A DNA stretch of 64,000 bases from Bradyrhizobium viridifuturi (GCF_001238275.1 NZ_LGTB01000009.1:1-64000), one strand, 5' to 3'; shown: positions 1 through 9,739, counted from the first letter of the stretch. Translations and numbers: made by a program. The notes: generated by a model from the sequence alone, not told the origin.

Positions 1-1151
1 GGATGCGGGCCTCTCGATCGCCTCGCGGGCCGCGATCTCGGCTTCCTCGACCGTGCGCATCCGCTCGATCTCGCGCTGGCGCACCTCGCGCTCGGAGGCG
101 ATGCGGGTGGTGTCGACCGAGCGCTGGTTGGCGATCCGGACCCTCTCGATCTCCTCGCGGGCCAAGAGCTCCTTCTCCTCGACGGCGCGCGTCCGCTCGA
201 TCTCCTTGTGCCGGGTCTCGCGTTCCGAGGCGATGCGGGCTTCGGTGATCGCCTGCTCGTTGGCGATGCGCGCTTTCTCGATGGCTTCGCGCGCGGTGAT
301 CTGGGCCTGCTCGGCTTCGGTCTCGCGTAGTGCACGCTCGCGGGCGACTTCGGTGCGCTGCAGGGCACGGCGCATCTCGATGTCGCGCTCCTGTTCGAGG
401 CGGGCGGTCTCGCTCTCGCGCTCGATCTCCAGCGCCTGCCGCTCGGCCTCCAGATTGCGGGAGCGGATCTTGATCATCGAGTCCTGCTCGATGTCGTTGC
501 GCAGCTTGCGCTTGGCCTCGATGTCCTCCATCAGCCGGGTCAGCCTTCGGCGTCGAACCGGTTCGAGGGATTGAAATATTCCAGGTCGGTCTGGTCGAGA
601 TCGGTGATCGCGACCGATTCCAGTTCCAGGCCGTTCTGCGCCAGCGCTTCGGCGGCATTGGCCTTGACGCGGGCGACGTAGTCGCCGCGCTGCTCATGCA
701 TCTGCTCCATCGTCATCTCGGAGGCGACCGAGCGGATCGCGGAGATGAACTTGCCGGAAAGCAGGGTGTGCAGCTGCTCCGGCTCCATGGTGCGGCGGCC
801 GAGCGTCGCGGCGGCGATCGAGACCGCCTCGCGGGTCGGCTGGACCCGGACGTAGAAATCGGCCTCGATGTCGACGCGCATGCGGTCGCGGGTGATCACG
901 GCGTCCTGTCGGGAGCGCACGATCCCCATCGGCAGCACGTTCATGTTGACGGGCGTGTAGTCGTGGATGAACGGCAGCACGAAGGCGCCGCCATTGATCA
1001 CCACCCGCTCGCCCATGAAACCGGTGCGGACGAAGGAGACTTCCTTCGATGAGCGGTGGTACAGCCAGTTCACGACATAGACGATGATGACGATCGCGAC
1101 GATTGCGACGATGAGCCAGAGGATCAATTCACCGACCAGCATCCCCGACAT
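1..1151 (-). pseudogene. Flotillin / band 7 (SPFH) membrane scaffold protein, frameshifted and cut by window edge
   Basis: The reading frame opens with one N-terminal membrane segment (about residues 9-31, rich in I/V/A) followed by an SPFH domain, as in flotillin-like proteins that scaffold membrane microdomains. After the motif NRFDAEG (about residue 197-203) the frame hits a stop at 540-542. Adding one base there (GGC-CTG expected, GGC-TG seen; one G short on the + strand near 543) restores a continuous Glu/Arg-rich coiled coil with repeats like EREVRQREIER that runs to the window edge. A second missing base is likely near position 12, where AIEKARI is expected but AIERPAS is read. Two indels in one gene suggest sequence error, though real decay is possible. 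The gene begins 24 bases after the next upstream minus-strand gene ends, so it may be cotranscribed with it. Confidence 0.8.
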
Positions 1152-1175
1152 CTCTTCCTCCCTTGGTCACGACGC

Positions 1176-2009
1176 CTAGCGCGCGCCGATCGCCTTGAAT
1201 TTACGAACCTGTTCCGTCAACGCCCGCTCGACCGGCAGGCGCTCCATCGAGGAGGCGCCGTAGAAGCCGTGGCAGTTGCGGGTCTTCTTCATGATGAAAT
1301 CCGCGTCTTCGGGATCCGCGATCGGACCGCCATGCGCGAGCACGATGATGTTTGAATTGACGCTGAGCGCGGCCTCGGCCCAGGTCTCGATGCGGGCAGA
1401 GCAGTCTTCAAGCTTCAGCGCGGTCTGTGCACCGATCGTGCCGCCGGTGGTCAGGCCCATATGGCAGACGATGATGTCGGCGCCCGCGATCGCCATCGCG
1501 GTCGCCTCCTGCTCGCTGAACACATAGGGCGTGGTCAGCATGTTCTTGTCATGCGCCTTCGCGATCATGTCGATCTCGAGCGCGTAGGACATGCCGGTTT
1601 CTTCAAGGTTGGCGCGGAAGGTGCCGTCGATCAGCCCGACGGTCGGGAAGTTCTGCACGCCGGCAAAGCCGAGCGCCTTCAGCTGGTCGAGGAACACGTC
1701 CATGTCGCGGAACGGATCGGTGCCGTTGACGCCGGCGAGCACCGGCGTGTTGGTCACGACCGGCAATACTTCACCGGCCATCTCCACGACGATCGCGTTG
1801 GCGTCGCCATAGGGCATCAGTCCGGCCAGCGAGCCGCGACCGGCCATGCGGTAGCGGCCGGAATTGTAGATCACGATCAGGTCGACACCGCCGGCCTCCT
1901 CGCATTTTGCCGAGAGGCCAGTGCCGGCGCCGCCGCCGACGATCGGCTCGCCGCGGGCGATCATGGCGTGAAACTTCTTCAACAGTGCCGCGCGTTCAAA
2001 CCTGGGCAT
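1176..2009 (-). CDS. PEP hydrolase-like TIM-barrel protein (partner of Tm-1/UPF0261 proteins)
   Basis: A 277-residue protein of the phosphoenolpyruvate-hydrolase-like family: N-terminal [17 protein letters not shown], then [15 protein letters not shown], a central LTTPYVFS strand and a C-terminal HGGPI motif, as expected for a TIM barrel with a phosphate-binding end. The biochemical substrate of this family is not firmly known. It lies three bases downstream of the ABC-ATPase/Tm-1 fusion gene on the same strand; family members are commonly encoded next to, or fused to, Tm-1-like (UPF0261) domains, so the two probably act together. The start ATG is followed directly by a conserved-looking [13 protein letters not shown] amphipathic stretch and fits the family length. 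Confidence 0.85.
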   Translation of the reverse strand: MPRFERAALLKKFHAMIARGEPIVGGGAGTGLSAKCEEAGGVDLIVIYNSGRYRMAGRGSLAGLMPYGDANAIVVEMAGEVLPVVTNTPVLAGVNGTDPFRDMDVFLDQLKALGFAGVQNFPTVGLIDGTFRANLEETGMSYALEIDMIAKAHDKNMLTTPYVFSEQEATAMAIAGADIIVCHMGLTTGGTIGAQTALKLEDCSARIETWAEAALSVNSNIIVLAHGGPIADPEDADFIMKKTRNCHGFYGASSMERLPVERALTEQVRKFKAIGAR

Positions 2010-2012
2010 GGG

Positions 2013-4223
2013 TCACCTCGCCACTCTTCGCCGGCCACCGGCGCGTCCGAGCAGCGGACGAAACGCGCTGACGATGGCGGCGGTGAACTCGGGATCGTTG
2101 ATGTTGCGCTTGATACGGATGATCTGCCGGTTGCCGGTCTGGCGCACGGTGCGCTCCAGCGAGCGGAACAACGCCGCATCGGCATCCGGGTCCCAGAACG
2201 GCTGGCCCGGCGCATCGAGCGCAGAGACGCCGCCTTCGGGCAGGAAGAAGCGCACCGGCCCGTCCATCTGGTTGAGGCGCTCGCCGATCCAGCGGCCCAT
2301 CCGCTCGTTCTCTTCCGGCGTGGTCCGCATCAGGGTGACCTGCGGATTGTGGACGTGGAATTTGCGCTGCCGGTAGTGCTCCGGGATGGTGTCGGGCGCG
2401 CCGAAGTTCACCATGTCCAGTGCGCCGACCGAGCCGACATAGGGCACGCGGCTGCGGATGATGGCGCCGAAGCGATCCTCGGTCGCCGGGAACACGCCGC
2501 CCATCAGGAGGTCGCACACTTCGGTCGTGGTGAGGTCAATGACGCCGGCAAGCTGGCCGGATTCGACGAGCTTCTCCATCGAGCGGCCGCCGACGCCGGT
2601 GGCGTGGAACACGAGGCACTCGAAATCCTCACGCAGGTCGGCCGCGATCTTCTGCACCGCCGGCGTGGTGACGCCGAACATGGTGATGCCGATTGCGGGC
2701 AGGCTGGCGTTCGTTTCGCGTTGCTTGTCGGCTTGGTCGTCGAGCCGGGCCTTGACCATGCCGACCAGCGCATGGGCGCCGTTGCCGAGCACGGAGCGGG
2801 AGATCGAGTTGAGGCCCTGCACGTCGGTCACCGAGTACATCATGGTGATGTCGGCGGGCCCGACATAGGGGCCGACGTCGCCGGAGGCGACCGAGGAGAT
2901 GATGATCTTGGGCACGCCGACTGGCAGTGCGCGCATGCCGGGCGCGACCAGGGACGCGCCGCCGGAGCCGCCCGCGGAAATGATCCCGGCGACATTGCCC
3001 TGGCGGCGCAGCCAGCGTTCGAACGCCTCCGCCATCGCCGTGACAGAGGCGCCGCGATCAGTGCCGAACACGCTCGCGCCGCCGCGGCCATGGTTCAGCG
3101 CGATCTCCTGTGCGGTGACGTCGCAGCTCGCCGCCTTGCCTCTGGTCGAGACGTCAACCAGCCGGGTGCGCAGGCCGCTGCCCGCGATGATATCGCGGAT
3201 GAAGCGCAGCTCGGCGCCCTTGGTGTCGAGCGTGCCTACCACCAGCACGACGGGCGGCCCCGACGTTCTGGATGCGGTCGGTTCGCGCCGTTGGCGGGTG
3301 GCCTCCTCGAGCCGCGTGACGCCGGTGGATTGCGTCCGCGCGGCGGCTTCGATGCGCGCGATCGGTATCGGCTGCGACCAGCGCGTCGGCAGCACCGGAT
3401 TGGAAACATAGATGCGGAGCGGCCCTTTGCGTTCCGGTTGCGTCGTGCCGGCAGCTTCGACCTTCGCCGGAGCCGCTCCGGCGTCGGTCTCATCCATGCC
3501 GTGGGTGCCGACGCCGAGCAACCGCTGCTGCAACTCGCGGTCGGTGGCGAGGCGGGCGGAATCGATGATGCGGTTGATCCGGCCATTGACCATGATGGCG
3601 ACGTTGCGCGACACCGCCGTCGCCACGCCGATGTTCTGCTCGATGACCAGGACGGAGATGTCGCCTTCATCGCCGAGGCGCAGCAGCATGTCTTCGACCT
3701 GCGCGACGATCACCGGCGCAAGGCCCTCGGTCGGCTCGTCCATAATCAAGAGGTGCGGATTGGTCAGCAGCGCGCGCGAGATCGCGAGCATCTGCTGCTC
3801 GCCGCCGGAGAGCTGGTTGCCGCCATTGTTCTTGCGCTCGGCAAGGCGCGGGAAGGTGTCGTAGATGCGCTCGATGGTCCAGGCGCCGCGGCGTAGGCCG
3901 CCGGCGAGCGCCAGGTGTTCGTCGACGGTCAGCGAGCGCCACAGCCGCCGGCCCTGCGGCACATAGCCGACGCCGAGCCGGGCGATCCGCGCCGGATTCA
4001 GCCGCGTGACCTCCTCGCCGCGGATCCGGATCGAGCCGCCGCTGGCGCGGACCAGCCCCATGATCGCCTTGCACAGCGTGGTCTTGCCCATGCCGTTGCG
4101 GCCGACCACCGAGAACACGCCGCTATCGAGCGTGAGATCGATGCCTTGCAGCGCGTGCGAATGGCCGTAATAGACGTCGAGGCCCTTCACCTCGAGTGCG
4201 GGTGCGGCGCGGCGGTCATTCAT
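2013..4223 (-). CDS. LivF-type ABC ATPase fused to a Tm-1-like (UPF0261) domain
   Basis: A 736-residue two-part protein. Residues about 8-240 are a LivF-type ABC ATPase with Walker A GRNGMGKTT (41-49), signature LSGGEQQ (138-144) and Walker B LLIMDEPTEG (158-167). A low-complexity linker (about 245-322) leads into a Tm-1-like/UPF0261 domain (about 325-730) with the GTLDTKGAE motif (330-338), AGGSGGAS and SVASGDVGPYVG. Tm-1 in plants is an ATP-binding antiviral protein; the bacterial role is unknown. The ORF overlaps livG by 8 bases and precedes the PEP-hydrolase-like gene by 3, so transporter and Tm-1/PEP-hydrolase modules are translationally linked. No stop or frameshift separates the domains, so the fusion looks real. 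Substrate cannot be deduced. Confidence 0.9.
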   Translation of the reverse strand: MNDRRAAPALEVKGLDVYYGHSHALQGIDLTLDSGVFSVVGRNGMGKTTLCKAIMGLVRASGGSIRIRGEEVTRLNPARIARLGVGYVPQGRRLWRSLTVDEHLALAGGLRRGAWTIERIYDTFPRLAERKNNGGNQLSGGEQQMLAISRALLTNPHLLIMDEPTEGLAPVIVAQVEDMLLRLGDEGDISVLVIEQNIGVATAVSRNVAIMVNGRINRIIDSARLATDRELQQRLLGVGTHGMDETDAGAAPAKVEAAGTTQPERKGPLRIYVSNPVLPTRWSQPIPIARIEAAARTQSTGVTRLEEATRQRREPTASRTSGPPVVLVVGTLDTKGAELRFIRDIIAGSGLRTRLVDVSTRGKAASCDVTAQEIALNHGRGGASVFGTDRGASVTAMAEAFERWLRRQGNVAGIISAGGSGGASLVAPGMRALPVGVPKIIISSVASGDVGPYVGPADITMMYSVTDVQGLNSISRSVLGNGAHALVGMVKARLDDQADKQRETNASLPAIGITMFGVTTPAVQKIAADLREDFECLVFHATGVGGRSMEKLVESGQLAGVIDLTTTEVCDLLMGGVFPATEDRFGAIIRSRVPYVGSVGALDMVNFGAPDTIPEHYRQRKFHVHNPQVTLMRTTPEENERMGRWIGERLNQMDGPVRFFLPEGGVSALDAPGQPFWDPDADAALFRSLERTVRQTGNRQIIRIKRNINDPEFTAAIVSAFRPLLGRAGGRRRVAR

Positions 4224-4998
4224 GGCCGCCTCCGAGGTAAAGCTCCTGCACCTCGGGATCGGATTCGATCTCGCGCGGCGGGCCTTCCTTGAAGATGCGG
4301 CCGTTGTGCATCATCGTCACGCTTTCGACGACGCGCAGCGCGACGTCCATGTCGTGCTCGATGATGATGTAGCCGATATGCGCAGGCAGCGAGGTCAGGA
4401 TCTCGATCAGCTCGCGCCGCTCGGTCGGCGACAGCCCAGCGGCCGGTTCGTCGAAAAGGATGAAGCGCGGCGCACCGGCCAGCGCGAGCGCGATCTCGAG
4501 CTGCCGTTGCTGGCCATGCGCCAGTTCGGCGACGCGCTGGTCCTTCACGCCGGTCAAGTGCACCGCCTGCACCAGCGTTTCGGTCGCATGCATCAGCGCA
4601 TCGTTCTGCCCGGGGCGCAGGAACGAGAACCGTCCGCGCGAGACCCCGCGACAGGCGAGGTAGACGTTGTCCTGTACGGTGAGGCCGGGGAACAGCGCCG
4701 AGATCTGGTAGGTGCGGCGCAAGCCTCGGCGAATGCGTTCATAGGGCGGGAACTGGGTGATGTCCTCGCCGAAGAAGCGGATCGTGCCGGAGGAGGGCGG
4801 GAAGTCGCCGGTGATGCAGTTGAACAGCGTGGTCTTGCCGGCGCCGTTGGAGCCGAGAATCGCGCGGCGTTCACCGGGACGCACGGTGATGGTGACGTCG
4901 GTCAGCGCTGCGAGCGCGCCGAACAGCCGGGTCACGCCGCGCAGCTCCAGCGCCGCGCCGGCGCCGACCACGGACAGGCGCTGCGCGACGCTATCCAT
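4216..4998 (-). CDS. livG: Branched-chain amino acid-type ABC transporter ATP-binding protein (LivG)
   Basis: A 260-residue ABC ATPase of the LivG subfamily, energising uptake through the LivH/LivM-type channel encoded just upstream. Walker A is GSNGAGKTT (49-57); the signature is the variant LAHGQQRQLEIA and Walker B reads FILFDEPAAGLSP, the usual LivG forms. The C-terminal part has the typical IIEHDMDV switch-histidine segment. It overlaps the permease gene on one side and the ATPase/Tm-1 fusion on the other by 8 bases each, so it belongs to one tightly coupled operon. Liv-type systems import amino acids but also aromatic acids, urea and amides, so the name denotes family, not substrate. 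Confidence 0.92.
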   Translation of the reverse strand: MDSVAQRLSVVGAGAALELRGVTRLFGALAALTDVTITVRPGERRAILGSNGAGKTTLFNCITGDFPPSSGTIRFFGEDITQFPPYERIRRGLRRTYQISALFPGLTVQDNVYLACRGVSRGRFSFLRPGQNDALMHATETLVQAVHLTGVKDQRVAELAHGQQRQLEIALALAGAPRFILFDEPAAGLSPTERRELIEILTSLPAHIGYIIIEHDMDVALRVVESVTMMHNGRIFKEGPPREIESDPEVQELYLGGGHE

Positions 4999-6076
4999 GG
5001 CGGCCTCCGCCGGAACGTTGCGTCGATGACGTGTTGCGGCGCCGCCAGCGTTCCCACAACCCGATCACGCCGTCGGATGACCAGAACACGATGGCGAGGA
5101 AGCCGAGCCCGATCAAGAGCCGGAAGCGATTGCCGTCGAGCCCGAGCTTGATCAGCACGTCGAGCGCGAAGGTGCGCAGCAGGACGAAGATCAGCGCGCC
5201 GACGAACGGGCCGATCGGCCGCGTGATGCCGCCGACCACGGCGATGATCAGCACGTCGATGCAGGCACCGACGCTGACCGAGCCGGGCGAGATCTGCCGG
5301 TAGTTCCAGACCTGCAGCACGCCGCCGAGCGCCGCGATGAAGGCGGCGAAGGCGTAGGCCGCGATGCGATGCGCATTCGGATTGAAGCCGAGCGCCGCCA
5401 TGCGGCGGGAGTTGTCGCGCACGCCCTGCAATGCCAGCCCGAACGGCGCGCGCGAGACGTACTGCACGGCAAAGTAGCAGATCGCGGCGACGCCGAGCGT
5501 CACATAGTAGAAGGCGATGTCGCTGCGCCAGTCGACGCCCCAGAAATGCGGCGTCGCGACGGTGTTGATGCCGGTGTGACCGTTGAAGATCGCCCAGTTC
5601 TGGTTGGTGAAGTAGTAGAACGCCGCGCCGATCGCGAGCGTGATCATGATGGTGTAGATGCCTTCGGTGCGCACCGCGAGCGCGCCGCCGAGCGTGCCGA
5701 ACAGCGTCGCCAGCGCCAGCGCCATCGGGGTTGCCAGCCACCACGGCCAACCGAGGCTGATATTGGCGTTGCCGCTCATGCCGAACACCGCGACCATGTA
5801 GCCGGCGAAGCCCGCGATGGTGAGCTGCATCAGGCTGACCATGCCGCCATAGCCGGCGAGGAACATCAGGCTGAGCGCGATGATGCCGAGGATCAGCGTG
5901 GTGGCGAAGATCTCGATCAGGAAGAAGCCGTTGGCGATCAGCGGCATGATCACGAGGATCAGCGCGACCAGCCATGCCACGGGATTCTGGAATTCCGGCC
6001 AGGCGCGCAGCAGGGCGCGGCGTGTCGTCGAGGTCGATGGGTCGGGGCGGAACTGGGTGCTCTGCAGCAACGACAT
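4991..6076 (-). CDS. livM: Branched-chain amino acid-type ABC transporter permease (LivM)
   Basis: A 361-residue inner-membrane permease of the LivM family with eight or so hydrophobic segments. The conserved block GYGGMVSLMQL (about residues 94-104) and the C-terminal GPFVGALIFVLL/ GLGFLAIVF segments are characteristic. A hydrophilic arginine-rich N terminus of about 25 residues precedes the first helix. It begins one base after the LivH-type permease gene ends and overlaps livG by 8 bases, so stoichiometric translation within the operon is expected. It would pair with the LivH protein to form the channel. Confidence 0.92.
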   Translation of the reverse strand: MSLLQSTQFRPDPSTSTTRRALLRAWPEFQNPVAWLVALILVIMPLIANGFFLIEIFATTLILGIIALSLMFLAGYGGMVSLMQLTIAGFAGYMVAVFGMSGNANISLGWPWWLATPMALALATLFGTLGGALAVRTEGIYTIMITLAIGAAFYYFTNQNWAIFNGHTGINTVATPHFWGVDWRSDIAFYYVTLGVAAICYFAVQYVSRAPFGLALQGVRDNSRRMAALGFNPNAHRIAAYAFAAFIAALGGVLQVWNYRQISPGSVSVGACIDVLIIAVVGGITRPIGPFVGALIFVLLRTFALDVLIKLGLDGNRFRLLIGLGFLAIVFWSSDGVIGLWERWRRRNTSSTQRSGGGRHG

Positions 6077-6077
6077 C

Positions 6078-7088
6078 TCATCGCCTCGCGAGCAGGCCTT
6101 GCGGCCGCAGCGCCAGCACCAGCACCATGATCAGGAAGGTGACGACGATGGCGTAGGTCGGGATGTAGACCGAGCCGAGCTGCTCGGCGAGGCCGATGAT
6201 GACGGCGCCGAGCGCGGCGCCCGGGATCGAGCCCATTCCGCCGACGATCACGACGACGAGGGAGGCGAGCAGGAAGCGGGTGTCCTCGCCGGGCGATAGC
6301 GACTGGAAGGTGCCGCCGACCACACCGGCGATGCCGGCGAGGCCGGCGCCGAGCGCGAACACCAGCACGAACACGAGCTGAATCCGCACCCCGGTCGCAG
6401 CCAGGATGTCGCGATCGTCGACGCCGGCGCGCACGATCATGCCGATCCGGGTGCGGTTCAGCGCCAGCCACATCGCGATTCCGATCACGACCGAGGCGGC
6501 GAAGATCACCAGCCGCACCAGCGGATATTGCAGATAGACCGGCTCGCCGGATGATTTGATCGCGGTCAGCAGCGGCAGCTGCACCGGGCCGATCAGCCAG
6601 GTCGGGGTCTGCACCTGGTAGAAGTCGCCGCCGAACACCCAGAGCATCAGGTCGGCGAACACGATCGAGAGCCCGATCGTCACCATGGTCTGCCGGAGGT
6701 CCTGGCCCTCCATGCGGCGAAACACGGCGAGCTGCAGGATCACGCCCACCAGCGCCACCGCGACGAAGGCGACGATGAAGCTCAGGATCCACGACCCGGT
6801 CCAGGTGCTGACCGCATAGCCGACATAGCCGCCGAACAGATAGAGCGAGCCGTGCGCGAGGTTGACGTTGCGCATCAGGCCGAAGATCAGCGTGAAGCCG
6901 CTGGCCACCAGGAAATACAGCCCGCCGAGCGTGATGCCATTCAGCACAGCGTTGAGGAACACGCGCTTGCGGCCGATCGCGGCCTCCAGCCCCGGCGGCC
7001 AGATCGCGAACACCAGCCACGCCAGGACCGCGACCGCGATGATCACGATCAGCGCCCAGACCGGATGGCGTTCGATGAACCTGGCCAT
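6078..7088 (-). CDS. livH: Branched-chain amino acid-type ABC transporter permease (LivH)
   Basis: A 336-residue LivH-family permease. It has an N-terminal extra helix (residues about 12-32), then the conserved LNGITLGGLYFLVASGFTL start of the core and FGLMRNVNLAHGS motif that define this family, followed by further membrane spans and a C-terminal ALRPQGLLARR. It is the first gene of the downstream transporter block: the AraC regulator gene ends about 120 bases upstream on the same strand. The dedicated binding protein is probably the one encoded beyond that regulator. Substrate unknown. Confidence 0.92.
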   Translation of the reverse strand: MARFIERHPVWALIVIIAVAVLAWLVFAIWPPGLEAAIGRKRVFLNAVLNGITLGGLYFLVASGFTLIFGLMRNVNLAHGSLYLFGGYVGYAVSTWTGSWILSFIVAFVAVALVGVILQLAVFRRMEGQDLRQTMVTIGLSIVFADLMLWVFGGDFYQVQTPTWLIGPVQLPLLTAIKSSGEPVYLQYPLVRLVIFAASVVIGIAMWLALNRTRIGMIVRAGVDDRDILAATGVRIQLVFVLVFALGAGLAGIAGVVGGTFQSLSPGEDTRFLLASLVVVIVGGMGSIPGAALGAVIIGLAEQLGSVYIPTYAIVVTFLIMVLVLALRPQGLLARR

Positions 7089-7209
7089 GTCAGTCGCGTT
7101 CCCTCAGTCGGTCGCGACCGTCTGCCGGGCCGCGTGTCCAATATCCTACCGAGGGCGAAAGCGTCTGATTTGATCGAGAGTATCTTTTATCGTCCGGTGC
7201 GGAACTCGC

Positions 7210-8028
7210 TCACGGCCGCAACACCTTGGCGGCGCGGCGATAGTCGGTCGGTGCCATACCGACATTGGCGGCGAAGAAGCGGGTGAAGCCGCTCTGCGAG
7301 GAGAAGCCGAGGTCGAAGCCGATATCGGCGATCGGCGCTTCGGTCGCCACGAGCGCATCCAACGCCTGCTCCATGATCAGCGTGTTCATGTAGAGGTGGG
7401 GGGTGACGCCGGTCTGGGTGCGGAACAACCGGTAGAAATGCGGCCGCGACAGGCCCGCTTCGCGCGCGATCGCATCGAGCTCGATCTCGGCGCCGGGGCT
7501 TTCCGACATCAGCTTGATCGATTTGCGGACGCGGAAATCGGTCACCGCGGCAGCGGCAGGTGTGCCTTCGGCCGCCTGCCAGCTCTCCTCGTAACAGGAA
7601 TCGATCAATTGCCTGAGCTCGCAATCGAGGCTGCGCAGCGACGGCGCGCCGCACACCAGTGCTGCGGTGCGGCGGATCAGCCGGTCGAGCGCCTCGGTGC
7701 GCGGGAAGAAAGTGCGGCCGAACCGCATCGCCTGCGCATTGGCGCCCTGCGGCGCGAACCATTCGGCATTGACATAGAGCACGAAGAAGATCGCGCCATG
7801 GTCCATGTCGGTCGGCAGAAAATTATGCGGTTCCCACGGGTTGACCGCGACCACGGTGTCGTCCTTGAGCAGCAGGCGCTGCTCCGACACGTCGATCTGC
7901 GCCGGCGTGCCGCCGACATGAAAGATCAAGTGCCCTTCGCGGTGCGCATGCACGTTGAAGGGACGGTTCAGCTGATAGACCGTCGCGCGACCGAACCGGC
8001 CGTGGAAGACGGCAAGCGCCCTGCTCAT
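7210..8028 (-). CDS. AraC family transcriptional regulator
   Basis: A 272-residue regulator with an N-terminal cupin-like sensor domain (about residues 15-140; HREGHLIFHVGG and NPWEPHNFLP are typical of effector-binding cupins) and a C-terminal AraC/XylS double helix-turn-helix (about 170-268; IAREAGLSRPHFYRLFRTQTGVTPH and IGFDLGFSSQSGFTRFF). It sits between the binding-protein gene and the permease genes of a Liv-type transporter, all on the same strand, and is therefore the likely activator of that system in response to the imported compound or a metabolite of it. Length and domain order are normal for the family. Confidence 0.9.
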   Translation of the reverse strand: MSRALAVFHGRFGRATVYQLNRPFNVHAHREGHLIFHVGGTPAQIDVSEQRLLLKDDTVVAVNPWEPHNFLPTDMDHGAIFFVLYVNAEWFAPQGANAQAMRFGRTFFPRTEALDRLIRRTAALVCGAPSLRSLDCELRQLIDSCYEESWQAAEGTPAAAAVTDFRVRKSIKLMSESPGAEIELDAIAREAGLSRPHFYRLFRTQTGVTPHLYMNTLIMEQALDALVATEAPIADIGFDLGFSSQSGFTRFFAANVGMAPTDYRRAAKVLRP

Positions 8029-8166
8029 GCCTCCCCTCCCGCGGGATGTTCTTGTCTTTTCGACAAGCGTTCATCATCCGCCCGCGGAAAGCAAGGGCGA
8101 GCAGGGCTTTCGATGCAACCGCGCGCCTTCGTCACGGCTGGCTTGCTCGCACCTGCAACAAATACG

Positions 8167-9417
8167 TCAGTACTTCTTGCACTCCGGAACCGTGCGGCTC
8201 GGCAGGCCGATCTTGGCGAACACAGCCGGATCGTAGCCCAGCGTCTGGTTGACGTTCGGGATCACCTTCACGACCTTGCTGAACAGCGCGCCCTTGCCGT
8301 CATCGACCACCTCGGTGACGAAATTGGTGCCGATCGCCTGGCGGTTGGCGTCGAGCTTGATCTTGCCGTTCGGGGCGTCGATCTCGATCTTCGCCAGCGC
8401 GTCCTTGAGCTTGGCCTGGTTGTTGGAGAGGTCGCCATTGACCTGCCGCAGCGCCAGGATCAGCGCCATGGTCGAGCCGTAATAGTTGGTGGCGAGCAGC
8501 GACGGGCTCGGGAAGCGTTTGTTCTCCGGGAACGAGTCCTGATAGGCCTTCACGAATTTCTGCCAGCCCGGATCCTCCCAGGTATCGGCCTGGCCGCTCG
8601 CGGCGATGGTGCCGATCAGTGCGTTCTTGGCACTGCCCTTCGACGACAGGATGGTCTGGTCGATCATGATCGAGCCGCCCATCAGATGCGCCTTGCCGCC
8701 GGCCTGCTGATACTGGTTGAGGAAGTTGACGGCGTCGGCGCCGCCGAGGCCGAGATAGATCGCATCGACATCATCGGGAAGTGCTGCGATCACCGAGGCG
8801 AAGTCCTTGGTGCCGAGCGGCACCCATTGCCGGTTGGTGACCTGGCCGCCGGCGCCGCAGAATTCCAGCACCAGGCCGAACACCTGGGTGTAGATGAAGG
8901 AGTAATCCTCGCCGACGGTCGCGATCTTGCGATAGCCCTTGGTCTCATAGGCGTATTTGCCGAGGCCGACCTGCCACTGCGCGCCGTCCATGTTGTAGCG
9001 GAAGAAGTTCGGGGCCGGATCGACATAGGTCGTCTCCTGCGCGCCGGAGGCGGCGTTGACGAAGGTCAGCTCCGGATGGGTCTTGGCAAAGTTCTTCACC
9101 GCGATGCCTTCGTCGCCGGACAGCGGCGACAGCAGGATCTGCACCTTGTCCTGCTCGATCAGCTTGCGCACTGCGCGCACCGCGGAGTCCGGCGTCGCGT
9201 CGGTCGAGGCGACGATGAATTCGAGTTCCTTGTCGCCGACTTTCTTGCCGAGCACGTTGAGCGCCGTCTGGTGGCCGCGCATGCCGTCTTCGCCGAGCAC
9301 CGTATAGGTGCCCTCCAACGTTGCAGTGACGCCGACCTTGATCTTTTCCTGGGCGAACGCCGTGCCCGAAAGCAACAGGCTGCTCAACGCAATCAGTCCC
9401 AAACTGCTTTTCAACAT
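8167..9417 (-). CDS. Liv-type ABC transporter substrate-binding protein
   Basis: A periplasmic binding protein of the amino acid/aromatic acid (LivK-like, type I fold) family, 416 residues. The start was placed at MLKSSLGL because it follows an AGGGAGGAGA ribosome-binding site and begins a clear Sec signal peptide cleaved after TAFA; the longer open frame upstream (25 more codons) is arginine-rich and unlikely. The mature protein starts KIKVGVTATLEGTYTVLGE, typical of the first strand and ligand loop. It lies upstream of, and in the same direction as, the AraC gene and the LivH/LivM/LivG permease-ATPase block and is the obvious ligand-capturing partner. Confidence 0.9.
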   Translation of the reverse strand: MLKSSLGLIALSSLLLSGTAFAQEKIKVGVTATLEGTYTVLGEDGMRGHQTALNVLGKKVGDKELEFIVASTDATPDSAVRAVRKLIEQDKVQILLSPLSGDEGIAVKNFAKTHPELTFVNAASGAQETTYVDPAPNFFRYNMDGAQWQVGLGKYAYETKGYRKIATVGEDYSFIYTQVFGLVLEFCGAGGQVTNRQWVPLGTKDFASVIAALPDDVDAIYLGLGGADAVNFLNQYQQAGGKAHLMGGSIMIDQTILSSKGSAKNALIGTIAASGQADTWEDPGWQKFVKAYQDSFPENKRFPSPSLLATNYYGSTMALILALRQVNGDLSNNQAKLKDALAKIEIDAPNGKIKLDANRQAIGTNFVTEVVDDGKGALFSKVVKVIPNVNQTLGYDPAVFAKIGLPSRTVPECKKY

Positions 9418-9636
9418 CGCTCTCCTCCCTCTGTGTTGTCGCCGGCGTCCACGTGGCGAGAAGGCTGATGGGCGTCCGGTTGTTGCCGGCAAAGCTAGCC
9501 GAAGGGAGGCGCGGCGCGGATGTCGTCGCGGCGGGGTGGCTTAACGGGCAGTCTCATTTTGATTGTTGCGCCGCAACGAGTTTCGCGGCGCAATGTCGCG
9601 GAGTCTTGTTCGGTGTCGCGAAGAGCAACCAGGTTG

Positions 9637-9664
9637 CAATGTCGTCCCTGCAGGGACGACATTG
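9637..9664. repeat. 28-bp perfect palindrome, likely short form of the TGTCGTCCC repeat family
   Basis: CAATGTCGTCCCTG is followed at once by its exact reverse complement, giving a perfect palindrome with no loop. Its outer parts (TGTCGTCCC / GGGACGACA) closely match the ends of the larger hairpin repeat at 30363-30409 (TGTCGTTCC / GGGACGACA), so it looks like an internally deleted copy of that repeat. It lies in the gap between the binding-protein gene and the SDR gene (9418-9739), where I see no other gene or clear signal. There is no T-run on either side, so an ordinary intrinsic terminator is less likely. Confidence 0.75.
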
Positions 9665-9739
9665 AGCTTGTTGCGCGGCTGGTCGCTCAGACATTGGCGC
9701 TCTCGCGGCATGATTGTCCGAGCACTGCCGCCGCCATTG

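Noticed and set aside
1461..3896. 811-codon open frame on the plus strand
   Set aside because: It lies antisense to the PEP-hydrolase-like and ABC/Tm-1 fusion genes; composition is His/Asp/Arg/Gly shadow-like, typical of antisense frames in GC-rich DNA.
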